DNA of 64,000 bases from Woronichinia naegeliana WA131 (GTDB taxonomy: Bacteria; Cyanobacteriota; Cyanobacteriia; Cyanobacteriales; Microcystaceae), in assembly GCA_025370055.1 (NCBI GenBank), contig CP073041.1:4930272-4994271 (forward strand). The letters run 5' to 3'. Of this stretch, positions 9,297 through 17,206 are shown piece by piece; the first letter of the stretch is position 1; every line of letters starts with the position of its first letter. Under the pieces are notes generated by a model, which saw only the letters and a list, made by a program, of their open reading frames with translations, had not been told where the DNA came from and did no database searches. A program made the position numbers and the translations under genes.

Positions 9297-10339
9297 ATGG
9301 GTTCCCAAATTTGTTGATTGAGAGCGGCCTTTTCTCGATGTCGCTTTCTCTCAGCTTTGACCAAACCAAATAACTTAGCACGTTCAGCCAGATAGGTTAC
9401 TGTATCAGGCTTTTCTCCTCTAGCAATAGCCTTCGCTACATAGTATAGACTCCGAAACACCATCTCTACTGAGATTTTTTCTTTCGGTTGATTTAGAGCA
9501 ATCGCCACTTCCCCTACCAATTGATTTAAGACCGTATAGAAAATCAAAGTGCAAATAATCTGGATTTGGACACCATTCTTATTCCCTACCCATAAATAGG
9601 CTAGTCCTAAAAGTCTTTTCGTTAATAAAAAGGCTTCTTCGATTGTCCATCGTCTTCGATATAAATCACAGACCTCTTCGGCGGACAGTTGTTCGGGAGA
9701 CAACACATTTGTTAAATACTGATACCAGATTGTTCCCCATAATACTGAGACTAATCTCACCGGATGCTTGCAAGGATTAGAACGGTAATTTCCCATAATG
9801 ATAATCTCATCTCTGTAATGACTACCTTGAGACAATACTTGTTTGGTTTTGTAAGATGTACCCGCTCTAAATCTGGTTAGAAAAAACTTTTTAGCTTCTG
9901 TTAACAAATCAAACCACACAAAGCTAAAAAATCCCATATCTACGAGAATTAAACCATTTTCTGGTAATTTAGCTGCCAATTCTTCACACCATATTTTATC
10001 ATTTGATTTATCATTTTCTGTGTACCATAAAGTAACGGGTCTTTGGGTAAAGGCTTCCACTACCATCATTATTTTACCCCCCAATTTACTCTTTTCTTCT
10101 TTACTTATTTTCATATTTTTCCTTATCTGCTCTAGCGTTGAGCCATCTGCTATCCACACTGCACTAAACTTTTCTCTTATTTTTTCCCATTTTTCTCCTA
10201 CTTGGAGCTTCTTCCCTTTTTCGGCTGCTTTTTCTAACACTTCTTTTAGTAATATTGCAAATATTTCGGCTGGCACATTCATCATTCTTTTTGATACTGC
10301 CTGTTTGCTTACTTTTAATGATGCTACCCATAGAATCAT
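9284..10339 (-). CDS. IS4-family transposase, probably N-truncated
   Basis: 351 residues. DDE residues are visible in VWIADGSTLEQIRK, in LILVDMGFFSF and in the Y-R-E-K signature YRRRWTIEEAFLLTKRLL. The reading starts at MILWVASLKVSKQAVSKRM, a helix-turn-helix-like block that usually lies 40-80 residues inside the family proteins. The 3' end runs into the IS1634 fragment within a 13-bp overlap. No terminal repeats could be recognised, so whether it is mobile is unclear. Confidence 0.65.
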   Translation of the reverse strand: MILWVASLKVSKQAVSKRMMNVPAEIFAILLKEVLEKAAEKGKKLQVGEKWEKIREKFSAVWIADGSTLEQIRKNMKISKEEKSKLGGKIMMVVEAFTQRPVTLWYTENDKSNDKIWCEELAAKLPENGLILVDMGFFSFVWFDLLTEAKKFFLTRFRAGTSYKTKQVLSQGSHYRDEIIIMGNYRSNPCKHPVRLVSVLWGTIWYQYLTNVLSPEQLSAEEVCDLYRRRWTIEEAFLLTKRLLGLAYLWVGNKNGVQIQIICTLIFYTVLNQLVGEVAIALNQPKEKISVEMVFRSLYYVAKAIARGEKPDTVTYLAERAKLFGLVKAERKRHREKAALNQQIWEPIPLS

Positions 10340-10408
10340 TAAGGGATAACGTTGATCAAGATCTTTTTCAGTAAATCCGCACTTTAAAATAATTAATCTC
10401 AGATAGCA

Positions 10409-10463
10409 AAAAACTCCTGTATTCTGTTAAGTAACTACACCAAACTAAATACATGGAGTTTTT
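10409..10463 (+). promoter_or_regulatory. Hairpin covering the Rep ribosome binding site
   Basis: AAAAACTCCTGTATT at 10409-10423 pairs with AATACATGGAGTTTTT at 10448-10463 (15 pairs with one bulged base, 24-base loop). The right arm holds the GGAG Shine-Dalgarno and ends at the base before the GTG start of Rep. Folding would hide the start site, a plausible way to hold plasmid copy number down (inference). Confidence 0.6.
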
Positions 10464-11495
10464 GTGCCCGACCGACTCAATGTCAGCCATAAAGCTTGTG
10501 ACCCCATTGTAACCTCTTTGCCTTCAGATGAATATACTTTTCTGGAGTCTCTCTCTGAAAAAGATAAACCTTGGGACAAGCATCGGAAAAACGCTGACAT
10601 CATAAGCAACTACTACAGACAGGGGGGAATGGACTCTCACGCAGAGAGGGTCTCACTCTGTTCTCAGTTACTAGAATTCAAAATAGTTCCTGATAAGCAG
10701 CTTGGCCAACAGAAGTTAAAACTAGCTTCTGCTAAATTTTGTCGGGTTCGGCATTGTCCTATCTGTCAATGGCGAAGATCACTTCGTTGGAAGGCAAAAG
10801 CCTATGAGAACTTGCCGAAAGTCATTGCTGATTACCCTAATGGGCGTTGGATTTTTCTGACGTTGACTATGAAAAATTGTCAGTTGACTGATTTAAGGGA
10901 GACATTGCATCACCTTAATCAGTCTTTCAGGCGGTTGACTCAGCTAAAGGCTTTCCCTGGGATAGGTTGGATCAAATCGGTTGAGGTCACAAGGGGCCGT
11001 GATGGTCAGTCAGCCCATCCCCATCTTCATTGTCTGATTCTGCTAAAGGATAGCTATTACAAGGAAGATTATCTATCTAAGTCAGATTGGATCGCTTTAT
11101 GGAAACAATGCCTTCGAGTTGATTATTCCCCAATTCTTGATGTAAAGGCTGTTCAGGCTGAAAGCTCACCAGTGGGATTGATTGCAGAGATTTTAAAGTA
11201 CCAGTGCAAGGAAAGCGATCTTGTTGCTGATTGTGACTGGTTTTTGGAGTATGTCAAGCAGGTACATGGTACAAGAGCCGTTGGGGTTGGTGGTGTTCTT
11301 CGGGACTATTTCAGAGAATTAGAAGAGGAGCCAGAAGATTTAATTGGACATGATGAGGAGTCGGACGATGAGGTTGAACCAGAGTCTCTCTATTTTCGTT
11401 GGAATCGGAAAATCAAAAAGTATGTGATGGTGCGTTCTGACTCAATGGGAGTCGTCTATAAGATCCCTGATAAGGAATATCAGAATACGGAATAG
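10464..11495 (+). CDS. rep: Rolling-circle plasmid replication protein (Rep)
   Basis: 343 residues, GTG start with GGAG five bases upstream. An N-terminal zinc-binding-like block (FCRVRHCPICQWRRSLRWKAK, near 95) is followed by the RCR signature motifs: FLTLTMKNC (motif 1) and HPHLHCLILL (motif 2, the His-x-His metal ligands of HUH nickases). KAVQ...AEILKYQCK (near 220-240) fits motif 3, although the usual catalytic Tyr lies in a Y-Q-CK context. It would nick the plasmid origin and start rolling-circle replication. Base use is unlike cimA nearby and there are no HIP1 sites in the gene, which fits plasmid origin. Confidence 0.85.
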   Translation: MPDRLNVSHKACDPIVTSLPSDEYTFLESLSEKDKPWDKHRKNADIISNYYRQGGMDSHAERVSLCSQLLEFKIVPDKQLGQQKLKLASAKFCRVRHCPICQWRRSLRWKAKAYENLPKVIADYPNGRWIFLTLTMKNCQLTDLRETLHHLNQSFRRLTQLKAFPGIGWIKSVEVTRGRDGQSAHPHLHCLILLKDSYYKEDYLSKSDWIALWKQCLRVDYSPILDVKAVQAESSPVGLIAEILKYQCKESDLVADCDWFLEYVKQVHGTRAVGVGGVLRDYFRELEEEPEDLIGHDEESDDEVEPESLYFRWNRKIKKYVMVRSDSMGVVYKIPDKEYQNTE

Positions 11496-11498
11496 TGA

Positions 11499-11525
11499 AC
11501 TACGTAGTAAACCATCAGTGGTTTA
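11499..11525. promoter_or_regulatory. Paired palindromes downstream of rep
   Basis: A perfect 10-bp palindrome ACTACGTAGT (11499-11508) abuts a hairpin TAAACCA-tcag-TGGTTTA (11508-11525). There is no T-run after the stem, so an operator or origin element is as likely as a terminator. Confidence 0.4.
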
Positions 11526-11617
11526 TGATGGTCTTATTGATTGAAATTTTATAGAGAGGACTGGATAGCCATGCCTAGAGGTGGTAAACGACCAGGATCG
11601 GGAAATAGGTTTAAATG

Positions 11618-13305
11618 GGGCTTGCTGAAAAAGTCAAAAAACGAAAGAAATGTGGGTTAGGGAAGTATGGACTGAAAAAGCATAGATAACTTATCCTTAT
11701 GGAAACAAATCAAAATACAGATTTTGTTTAATCTATTGTTCCTTTCTGTCTAAAAAGGTCAACACAAATCACTCCTCACAAAAGAGAGGAAAATTAACAC
11801 CATTTTTCACAAGAAAAACGACTCTACAACTTTTTACTTTTTGTCTTCTGAAGTAGAGTAGAAAGATTCATTACCAAAAAGTTCATCGCAATTACCGTTT
11901 CCGAGGTCTCAGGTAGTTTGGCCATCACTCGACCAAGACTAAATTTCCTCTTTCCCTGTCCGAATTTACCCTCAATGGCATTACGCACTCTTTCATCTGA
12001 GCGTGCCTCTTTCTTTTTTTCTTTGCTCACCTCTTTCGGCGGTCTTCCCAATCGGGGACCACTCATTCTTATATCCCTTTCTTTACAATAAGCTCGATTC
12101 GCTTTTGTTCGATAGATTTTATCCACATGAACCGATTCCGGATAACATCCTGTTTCCCTTTTATATTCTTCTATTCGCGCTTGTAAATCTCCCGATTCGT
12201 TGTAATTATCCCAACTTAATTTGTCTAAGAAGACAAAGCCATTCACATTACTTGCCGATATTTTAGCTCCAAACTCTACTGCTTTTCCCGCTTTTCCACG
12301 CACTATTGGACGCACGTGAGGTTGGCTTACACTCACAATTCTGTTTTCTACTTTATTTGTCTTTTTTTCATACATTTCTAACTGTTGCTCATACACTTTT
12401 CCTATCGTTACAAGCTCTTCTTGCTCTTTTTTCGTTAGTTTTTCTAACTTTGCTCCCTCTTCTATCATTTTTTCTATATCAGACAAGTTTCTTTTTATAT
12501 ATCCTAGTTGTTTTTTTGTTCCTTTTCTTCTTTCTTTTTTTGACACACGACGTTTTTTTGCTATGGCTAAGTACTCTTTTCTTGCCACTTCCCTATAAGT
12601 CCTCGGCTTTTCTTTCCTTTTCTCTTTTATTTCTTCATACAGCTTATCTATTATTTTTTCTGTTTTTTCTCTGGCATCATTCAATATTCCTATATCCGTT
12701 GGATATTTTATATCTGCTGGTGTACAAGTCGCATCTAACAATAACTTTCCTTCATTTTCTTTTTTTTCTGACGCTACACCCGTCGCTTTTTTTTCTATTT
12801 CTTTATTAATTTTATTTATTAATTCCATTCCTATTTTTTTACGAAAATGAACCATCATTGACGCATTAAATGCTTCTTTGCTACTATAGCTTTCCATTCC
12901 TATAAAGTACTGTAAATAAGGGTTCTCTTTTATTTGTTCTACTGTTTCTCTGTCACTTTTTCCTGAAATTTCTTTGATAATTAATGCTCCTAATGCCATT
13001 CTAAATGATTTGGCTGGGGCTCCTTTTTTTTCTGTGAAGTTTTTTGCATATTCTTCCTCATATTCTTCCCAAAGAATCATTTTTGACATTTCTATCCAAC
13101 GATTTTCTTCGTCTAACTGCCCGCCGAACAGATTTTTCAAGTTTTCTGGTGTTTCAATTGAGTACTGTTGCTTTCGGTACATCTGCTTTCTCTCTTCTTA
13201 ATGCAATGGTTTTGAGGCATTCTACCCTATTTTCGTGCATTCTAGCGGTTCTTAATTCGCCTACTATTTTTCTCCGTAAAGGTTTCAGCTTTTTTCAGCA
13301 AGCCC
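11618..13305 (-). mobile_element. IS5-like element, copy 2 (1688 bp)
   Basis: It is flanked by the 6-bp duplicate TAAATG (11612-11617 and 13306-13311), with terminal repeats as in copy 1. It interrupts a plasmid-type gene in a way that can be undone exactly, so the insertion is recent. Confidence 0.95.
11824..13182 (-). CDS. IS5-like DDE transposase (copy 2)
   Basis: Intact 452 residues. It differs from copy 1 by one visible residue (EAFNASMM for EAFSASMM). The three catalytic blocks are complete. Confidence 0.92.
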   Translation of the reverse strand: MYRKQQYSIETPENLKNLFGGQLDEENRWIEMSKMILWEEYEEEYAKNFTEKKGAPAKSFRMALGALIIKEISGKSDRETVEQIKENPYLQYFIGMESYSSKEAFNASMMVHFRKKIGMELINKINKEIEKKATGVASEKKENEGKLLLDATCTPADIKYPTDIGILNDAREKTEKIIDKLYEEIKEKRKEKPRTYREVARKEYLAIAKKRRVSKKERRKGTKKQLGYIKRNLSDIEKMIEEGAKLEKLTKKEQEELVTIGKVYEQQLEMYEKKTNKVENRIVSVSQPHVRPIVRGKAGKAVEFGAKISASNVNGFVFLDKLSWDNYNESGDLQARIEEYKRETGCYPESVHVDKIYRTKANRAYCKERDIRMSGPRLGRPPKEVSKEKKKEARSDERVRNAIEGKFGQGKRKFSLGRVMAKLPETSETVIAMNFLVMNLSTLLQKTKSKKL

Positions 13306-13609
13306 TAAATGGCATCATGGAAAAACTGTGACCATTAGAGTACCTATTGCTTTGGTTGATAGAATCATTGAGATAGCTCAAGGATTAGATCGGGGCTTAT
13401 CCTTTATTGAAAAGGGAGAAGAGCCAAAAACAGCCACAATTGATTGTGGCACACAATCTAAAGTCATTGATATGTCTGGGGTGTCAATTACTGTTATCTC
13501 TGGTCAGATGGGCGTAAAACTTAGCGATTTAGTCCGTAAAGGGTACAAAATAGAGCCTAAAAGCCTTAATGATGTTGTTTTAACTGCTTTAACTAAGGAA
13601 TGGTAACTT

Positions 13610-14509
13610 ATGGGTGAGATAGCTGTCGCTGCTTATGAAGATAGTGCTTTGGTCGTTGACTCTCGTTTAATAGCCCAAGAGCTAGAGATCAACCACTCTG
13701 ATTGGATGCAGAACATTATTAAAAAGTATCAAGCTCAGACGGAGCAATCGTTTGGGGTTCTCCGTTTTGAAAACGGAAAACCCGAAGTTGGCTCAAAAGG
13801 TGGACGACCAGAACTTTTTGCTTGGTTAACTGAGGAACAATCCCTTTTTTATGTAACCCTTAGCAAAAATTCTCCTAGAGTCGTTGAATGTAAAGCTAAT
13901 TTAGTTAAAGCTTTTATAGCGTATCGGCAGGAATTAAGGCGTAGAGGTGTTTTACTTCAGCCTCATAGTACGGTGTATATTCAGCGATTGGAAAATATGG
14001 CTGATCACAAGGTTCCTGATCATTTGTGGACTACTTTTCGTGAAGGTGCTGAAATTTTACTCTTAGTTGAAAAACAATATAAAGTTCCAGTTAATAATTT
14101 TGACTTGTGTGATGGAAGTATTGGTAGTCGATGGAAAAATTATTGTGAAAAAAAAGATGCTGATGGTAATCCTAAGTCATGGTTGTGTGAGATTGGAGAA
14201 TATACACACAAGTTTCGTGATAAACGTGGCCCTAGAAGTTGTAACGCTTATCACTATAATGAAATCCCATATTTTAAGGCATGGTTGAGAGATCAGTATG
14301 TTCCTCTGCACCTCCCCGCTTATCTGCTTAATAAATATGGCAAGCTTGCTGTTAGACAAATATATGAGGAACAAAGATTGCTTAATGACTACATAATTCA
14401 GCTTACTGAAATAAAGAGAGCTTCTGTTAATGAACAAGAAAAGTATGAGCTATTCTTAGCCGCTAGGGAAGCAATAGTAAGTCGTTATTTGCCTTTCAAC
14501 CCAACATAG
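13610..14509 (+). CDS. Rha-like/plasmid regulatory protein of unknown role
   Basis: 299 residues, translated 3 bp after the split gene upstream. Residues 10-110 resemble the N-terminal DNA-binding domain of phage Rha/KilA-type regulators: VVDSRLIAQELEINHSDWMQNIIKKY, then FENGKPEVGSKGGRPELFAWLTEEQSLFYVTLSKNSPRVVECKANLVKAF. The central part (CDGSIGSRWKNYCEKKDADGNPKSWLCE) has no family I recognise. The C-terminus is helical. Such proteins occur on cyanobacterial plasmids and prophages. It may act in copy control or as an antirepressor (inference). Confidence 0.65.
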   Translation: MGEIAVAAYEDSALVVDSRLIAQELEINHSDWMQNIIKKYQAQTEQSFGVLRFENGKPEVGSKGGRPELFAWLTEEQSLFYVTLSKNSPRVVECKANLVKAFIAYRQELRRRGVLLQPHSTVYIQRLENMADHKVPDHLWTTFREGAEILLLVEKQYKVPVNNFDLCDGSIGSRWKNYCEKKDADGNPKSWLCEIGEYTHKFRDKRGPRSCNAYHYNEIPYFKAWLRDQYVPLHLPAYLLNKYGKLAVRQIYEEQRLLNDYIIQLTEIKRASVNEQEKYELFLAAREAIVSRYLPFNPT

Positions 14510-14529
14510 TCATTGGTTTATAGCATAAT

Positions 14530-14560
14530 TAATAGTATTCCACTTAGTGGCTTACTATTA
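14530..14560 (+). promoter_or_regulatory. Hairpin overlapping a start codon
   Basis: TAATAGTA (14530-14537) pairs with TACTATTA (14553-14560), and inside it CCAC (14540) pairs with GTGG (14547). The outer arm ends on the A of the next gene's ATG and no Shine-Dalgarno is visible outside it. It could be an operator or a translational lock. Confidence 0.45.
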
Positions 14561-15246
14561 TGCCTACTGACAACCCTAAAATTTCAGCTTACGTCCCACA
14601 GGTAATCTATGACTGCTTTGATGAGTTCCGCCGAGACTCTGGGCTCTCTATGTCGCAGTCGGCGGCAGTGATCTTTGCTAAATTCTTTGGGTTGGAGGAT
14701 ATTGTTAAGGAGATTACTGGGGAGACCACAACCGATAATAGTGCGTTGGATAGGATTAAAGTTTTAGAGTCTCAGGTTAGCGATTTATTTGGGAGGCTCA
14801 GTAAACTAGAAAATAAACCTTATAGTGAACTACCTGATTCTATAGTTGCTCAGCCAGAAATTCCAGGGATAAACGGTGGCGCAGAGAACGATATACTAAG
14901 TGAATTACCTGTCAGTTTACCTATTCAGACAACCGATGCGTCAAATATTTATATAGACAATCTATTGGGAGAACCACTAGGGGAATTACCTAAGATAAGT
15001 CCCATTAAGGGAAAAATATTGGAAAAAAGATTGATTCTGTCAAAGACAGGGAAAAGTATTGGCGAATCTAAACTGAGTACCGAAAATAAGAGAGCTACCG
15101 ATGACTTCTCTCAATGGACAATGGAGCTAGATATTGACAACATTGGATGGGAATATAAGGGCAGAAAGATTGGCTATGTTCCTGCCAGTAAATTGTCCAC
15201 TGAGCTACAAAGTAAACTACTTAAGTGGATTCAGGAAAATCCGTAA
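14560..15246 (+). CDS. Plasmid-type protein with an N-terminal ribbon-helix-helix-like region
   Basis: 228 residues. Residues 1-45 (KISAYVPQVIYDCFDEFRRDSGLSMSQSAAVIFAKFFG) resemble a one-domain RHH DNA binder. Residues about 65-85 form a short coiled coil (LDRIKVLESQVSDLFGRLSKLENK). A Pro/acid-rich linker follows, and the C-terminal 45 residues (FSQWTMELDIDNIGWEYKGRKIGYV...) may be a separate small fold. Proteins of this build occur next to Rep genes on small cyanobacterial plasmids. The function is unknown; partition or copy control are guesses. Confidence 0.6.
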   Translation: MPTDNPKISAYVPQVIYDCFDEFRRDSGLSMSQSAAVIFAKFFGLEDIVKEITGETTTDNSALDRIKVLESQVSDLFGRLSKLENKPYSELPDSIVAQPEIPGINGGAENDILSELPVSLPIQTTDASNIYIDNLLGEPLGELPKISPIKGKILEKRLILSKTGKSIGESKLSTENKRATDDFSQWTMELDIDNIGWEYKGRKIGYVPASKLSTELQSKLLKWIQENP

Positions 15247-15314
15247 TCACTTCTTGATCGTGTCGTTGAAATGCGAATCGAGATCTGCTTAAGTAGTTCG
15301 TTTCTTGTAATCCT

Positions 15315-15346
15315 CTAAGTGTCTTAGTGAAGTTCTAGAACTTCAC
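15315..15346. promoter_or_regulatory. Two adjoining palindromes, one perfect over 20 bp
   Basis: CTAAG-TGT-CTTAG (15315-15327) shares its last base with GTGAAGTTCTAGAACTTCAC (15327-15346), a perfect 20-bp palindrome. It lies about 70 bp after the last plasmid-type gene. There is no T-run. Candidate origin, resolution or operator site. Confidence 0.4.
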
Positions 15347-15672
15347 ATTAGGATTTGGACGATCGCCAAACTCTGTACTTCTCCCTTTATGTCGGTTGAA
15401 AAACTCATCCGATAATCTATAATCGAAGACAATACGCTCTGGTGGAGACCAACGTAGGAACCGACATAAAGCCTTCATAGTCCGTAGCCACTCGGCAGGA
15501 GGCTTGGAAATATTTGTTTCCCTACCGCCAAAATCACCGCGCATTTGGCGACCTTTAGCGCGACAGCGCGACTTGAAAATTCGCCTCGACTGTCAAAAAC
15601 GGTGAACAACTCATCGAAAATCAAGCCAAAATAATCTCTTAAAGTAGAAGAACAAAAAATTGGCACACTCAA
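15335..15672 (-). other. Unrecognised coding-like remnant
   Basis: Two overlapping minus-strand frames (15475-15672 and 15335-15544) may be pieces of one gene joined by a frameshift near 15540. The residues look protein-like (YFGLIFDELFTVFDSRGEF; WLRTMKALCRFLRWSPPERI) but match no family I know. The stretch 15247-15727 otherwise holds only the palindromes. Confidence 0.25.
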
Positions 15673-15897
15673 TCCGCTCAGCTTGTCTCCAAAAGCTGAA
15701 CTTAAAGAATAAATTATCTTGAATAAGTTATTCTGTTTTCATCTCCACCTTAGTTTTTAACTCTTTTGTTTCTAATTCGTAGTTATAAATACCTGCTATT
15801 AAATTTGCTCTTAAACCGAACCTACGATGTCTCTTTCTATAGGTTGAAGAGGGTGTGACCTTTAGTTGATGAAGGAAAAGAAAAGTGTTAACATGGG

Positions 15898-16326
15898 ATG
15901 AAAAGTGACAAAGAGGAAACAATGATGACAGCAAAACTAATTAATGTAGAGGGTTCAAAGATAAAAATAGAACTAACATTAGAACTCAGTCGTTCAATGT
16001 TGGATACAGAAATAAATATTCAAAAAGGCTTAAACGAAGTAGGTTGCATCGCCAGCAAAGAAGCCTTGAAATATTTAGATACAGATGGTTCACCCTTAAA
16101 AATCGGTGAAGAAATCTGGAAGAGTAAGGGAGAGCAACCGAAAGAATATCAAACACCTTATGGTGAGGTTATAGTGAATCGTCATGTATATCAGCGTTCA
16201 CCTTTGAGGAAAAACGTATTGCCCCTTAGAAAGAGAAGCAAGGATAATCATAACATCAACGCCATTATTGGCAAAACAGGTATCCTCAAAAATGTCAGGG
16301 ATGGCAGGCAAAGAGGTGAAAAATGA
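15898..16326 (+). CDS. ISKra4 transposase, upstream frame (OrfA)
   Basis: 142 residues covering the N-terminal part of an ISKra4-type transposase (SPLKIGEEIWKSKGEQPKEYQTPYGEVIVNRHVYQ). After HVYQRSP the family sequence continues in the next frame (GKTYCPLEREARIIITSTPL at 16208 onward), so the last ~40 residues of this frame are out of register. The switch falls at AGGAAAAAC near 16207-16215. The identical arrangement in the second full copy (28252-29641) suggests programmed +1 frameshifting, or a fixed lesion. Confidence 0.8.
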   Translation: MKSDKEETMMTAKLINVEGSKIKIELTLELSRSMLDTEINIQKGLNEVGCIASKEALKYLDTDGSPLKIGEEIWKSKGEQPKEYQTPYGEVIVNRHVYQRSPLRKNVLPLRKRSKDNHNINAIIGKTGILKNVRDGRQRGEK

Positions 16327-17206
16327 TTTATTAGAAAATCATGGTAGAAAAGTAGCGCTATCCTATATCCAAAGATTGAGTGAAGCAGTAGGAAGTGTGG
16401 TACAGGCAAAAGAAGAAGCGTGGAGTTATGCCCCGCCCAAGGAGGATAGCCAAATTGCAACAGTGGGAATAGGATTAGATGGAACCTGTATGCTGATGTG
16501 TGAGGATGGCTACCGTGAAGCAATGGTGGGAACCGTTTCCCTATACGATAGTGAAGGCGAACGTCAACCTACAATCTATCTAGGTGCGGCACCAGAGTAT
16601 GGAAAAAAGAGTTTTCTAGAAAGATTAGAAAGAGAAATTGAGCGAGCGAAAAACCGTTATCCAGAGGCAACATTGGTCGGGATAGCAGACGGGGCAGAAT
16701 CAAATTGGAAGTTTTTAGAAAAGCAAACGGAAGAACAGATATTAGATTTCTATCATGCCTCTGGTTACTTAGGTGCCTTGGCAGAAGCGTTGCATCCGAA
16801 TACCGTGTCAAAACAAAAAGAATGGTTGACTGAAAATTGTCGAGAACTCAAGCATGAAAAAGGAAAAGCAGGAGAACTGCTAAATCTGATGAAAGAAGTC
16901 AAAGAAGAAAAAAGTCATTCTAAGAATCTTACCGAGAAACTACAAGCGGCGATTACTTATTACGAGAATCATCAGCATCAAATGGATTATGCTGAATACA
17001 TAGAGAAAAAGTATCCGATTGGTTCAGGTGTTACGGAAGCAGCTTGTAAGACGTTGGTCAAACAACGATTATGTTGTTCAGGGATGCGATGGAAGGAAAA
17101 AGGAGCAGGAATTATTTTGAGCCTACGAGCTTTGGTATTGACGAAGGAACGATGGAGTCAATTTTGGGCAAAACTTGATCAATATGGGTTCCCTGTAGAA
17201 CCCTGA
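16268..17206 (+). CDS. ISKra4 transposase, catalytic frame (OrfB)
   Basis: 312 residues from a TTG; in-frame family sequence already begins at 16208 without a start codon, so it is probably made as a fusion with OrfA. The DDE residues are visible: GIGLDGTCMLMCEDGYREAM, ATLVGIADGAESNWKF and GSGVTEAACKTLVKQRL. It ends FWAKLDQYGFPVEP 34 bp before the terminal repeat. It cuts and pastes this element with 8-bp target duplication. Confidence 0.88.
   Translation: MAKQVSSKMSGMAGKEVKNDLLENHGRKVALSYIQRLSEAVGSVVQAKEEAWSYAPPKEDSQIATVGIGLDGTCMLMCEDGYREAMVGTVSLYDSEGERQPTIYLGAAPEYGKKSFLERLEREIERAKNRYPEATLVGIADGAESNWKFLEKQTEEQILDFYHASGYLGALAEALHPNTVSKQKEWLTENCRELKHEKGKAGELLNLMKEVKEEKSHSKNLTEKLQAAITYYENHQHQMDYAEYIEKKYPIGSGVTEAACKTLVKQRLCCSGMRWKEKGAGIILSLRALVLTKERWSQFWAKLDQYGFPVEP

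Larger units (their letters stand above)
11571..13606 (+). pseudogene. Plasmid-type ribbon-helix-helix-like gene split by an IS
   Basis: Codons 1-15 and two bases of codon 16 (MPRGGKRPGSGNRFK...) lie at 11571-11617. The rest continues at 13312 (WHHGKTVTIRVPIALVDRIIEIAQGL...). Removing the IS and one TAAATG duplicate gives an uninterrupted 113-residue frame ending at 13606. The start has an AGAGAGGA site. The GGKRPGSG basic start and IRVPIALVDRI resemble small DNA-binding proteins of plasmids, but I cannot name it. The next gene starts 3 bp after the stop, so it was the first gene of an operon. The C-terminal fragment alone (from 13328) is probably not functional. Confidence 0.75.

Noticed and set aside
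10340-10463. Short match AGTAAATCCGC near 10369 and near 44537, considered as an integration-site pair for the plasmid relic
   Set aside because: Only 11 bp, and the second site lies in an IS remnant far away; no flanking duplicate supports it.
15728-15934. Apparent 68-residue minus-strand gene
   Set aside because: Its first part is ISKra4 end sequence; the remainder is the tail of the split IS427-like transposase.
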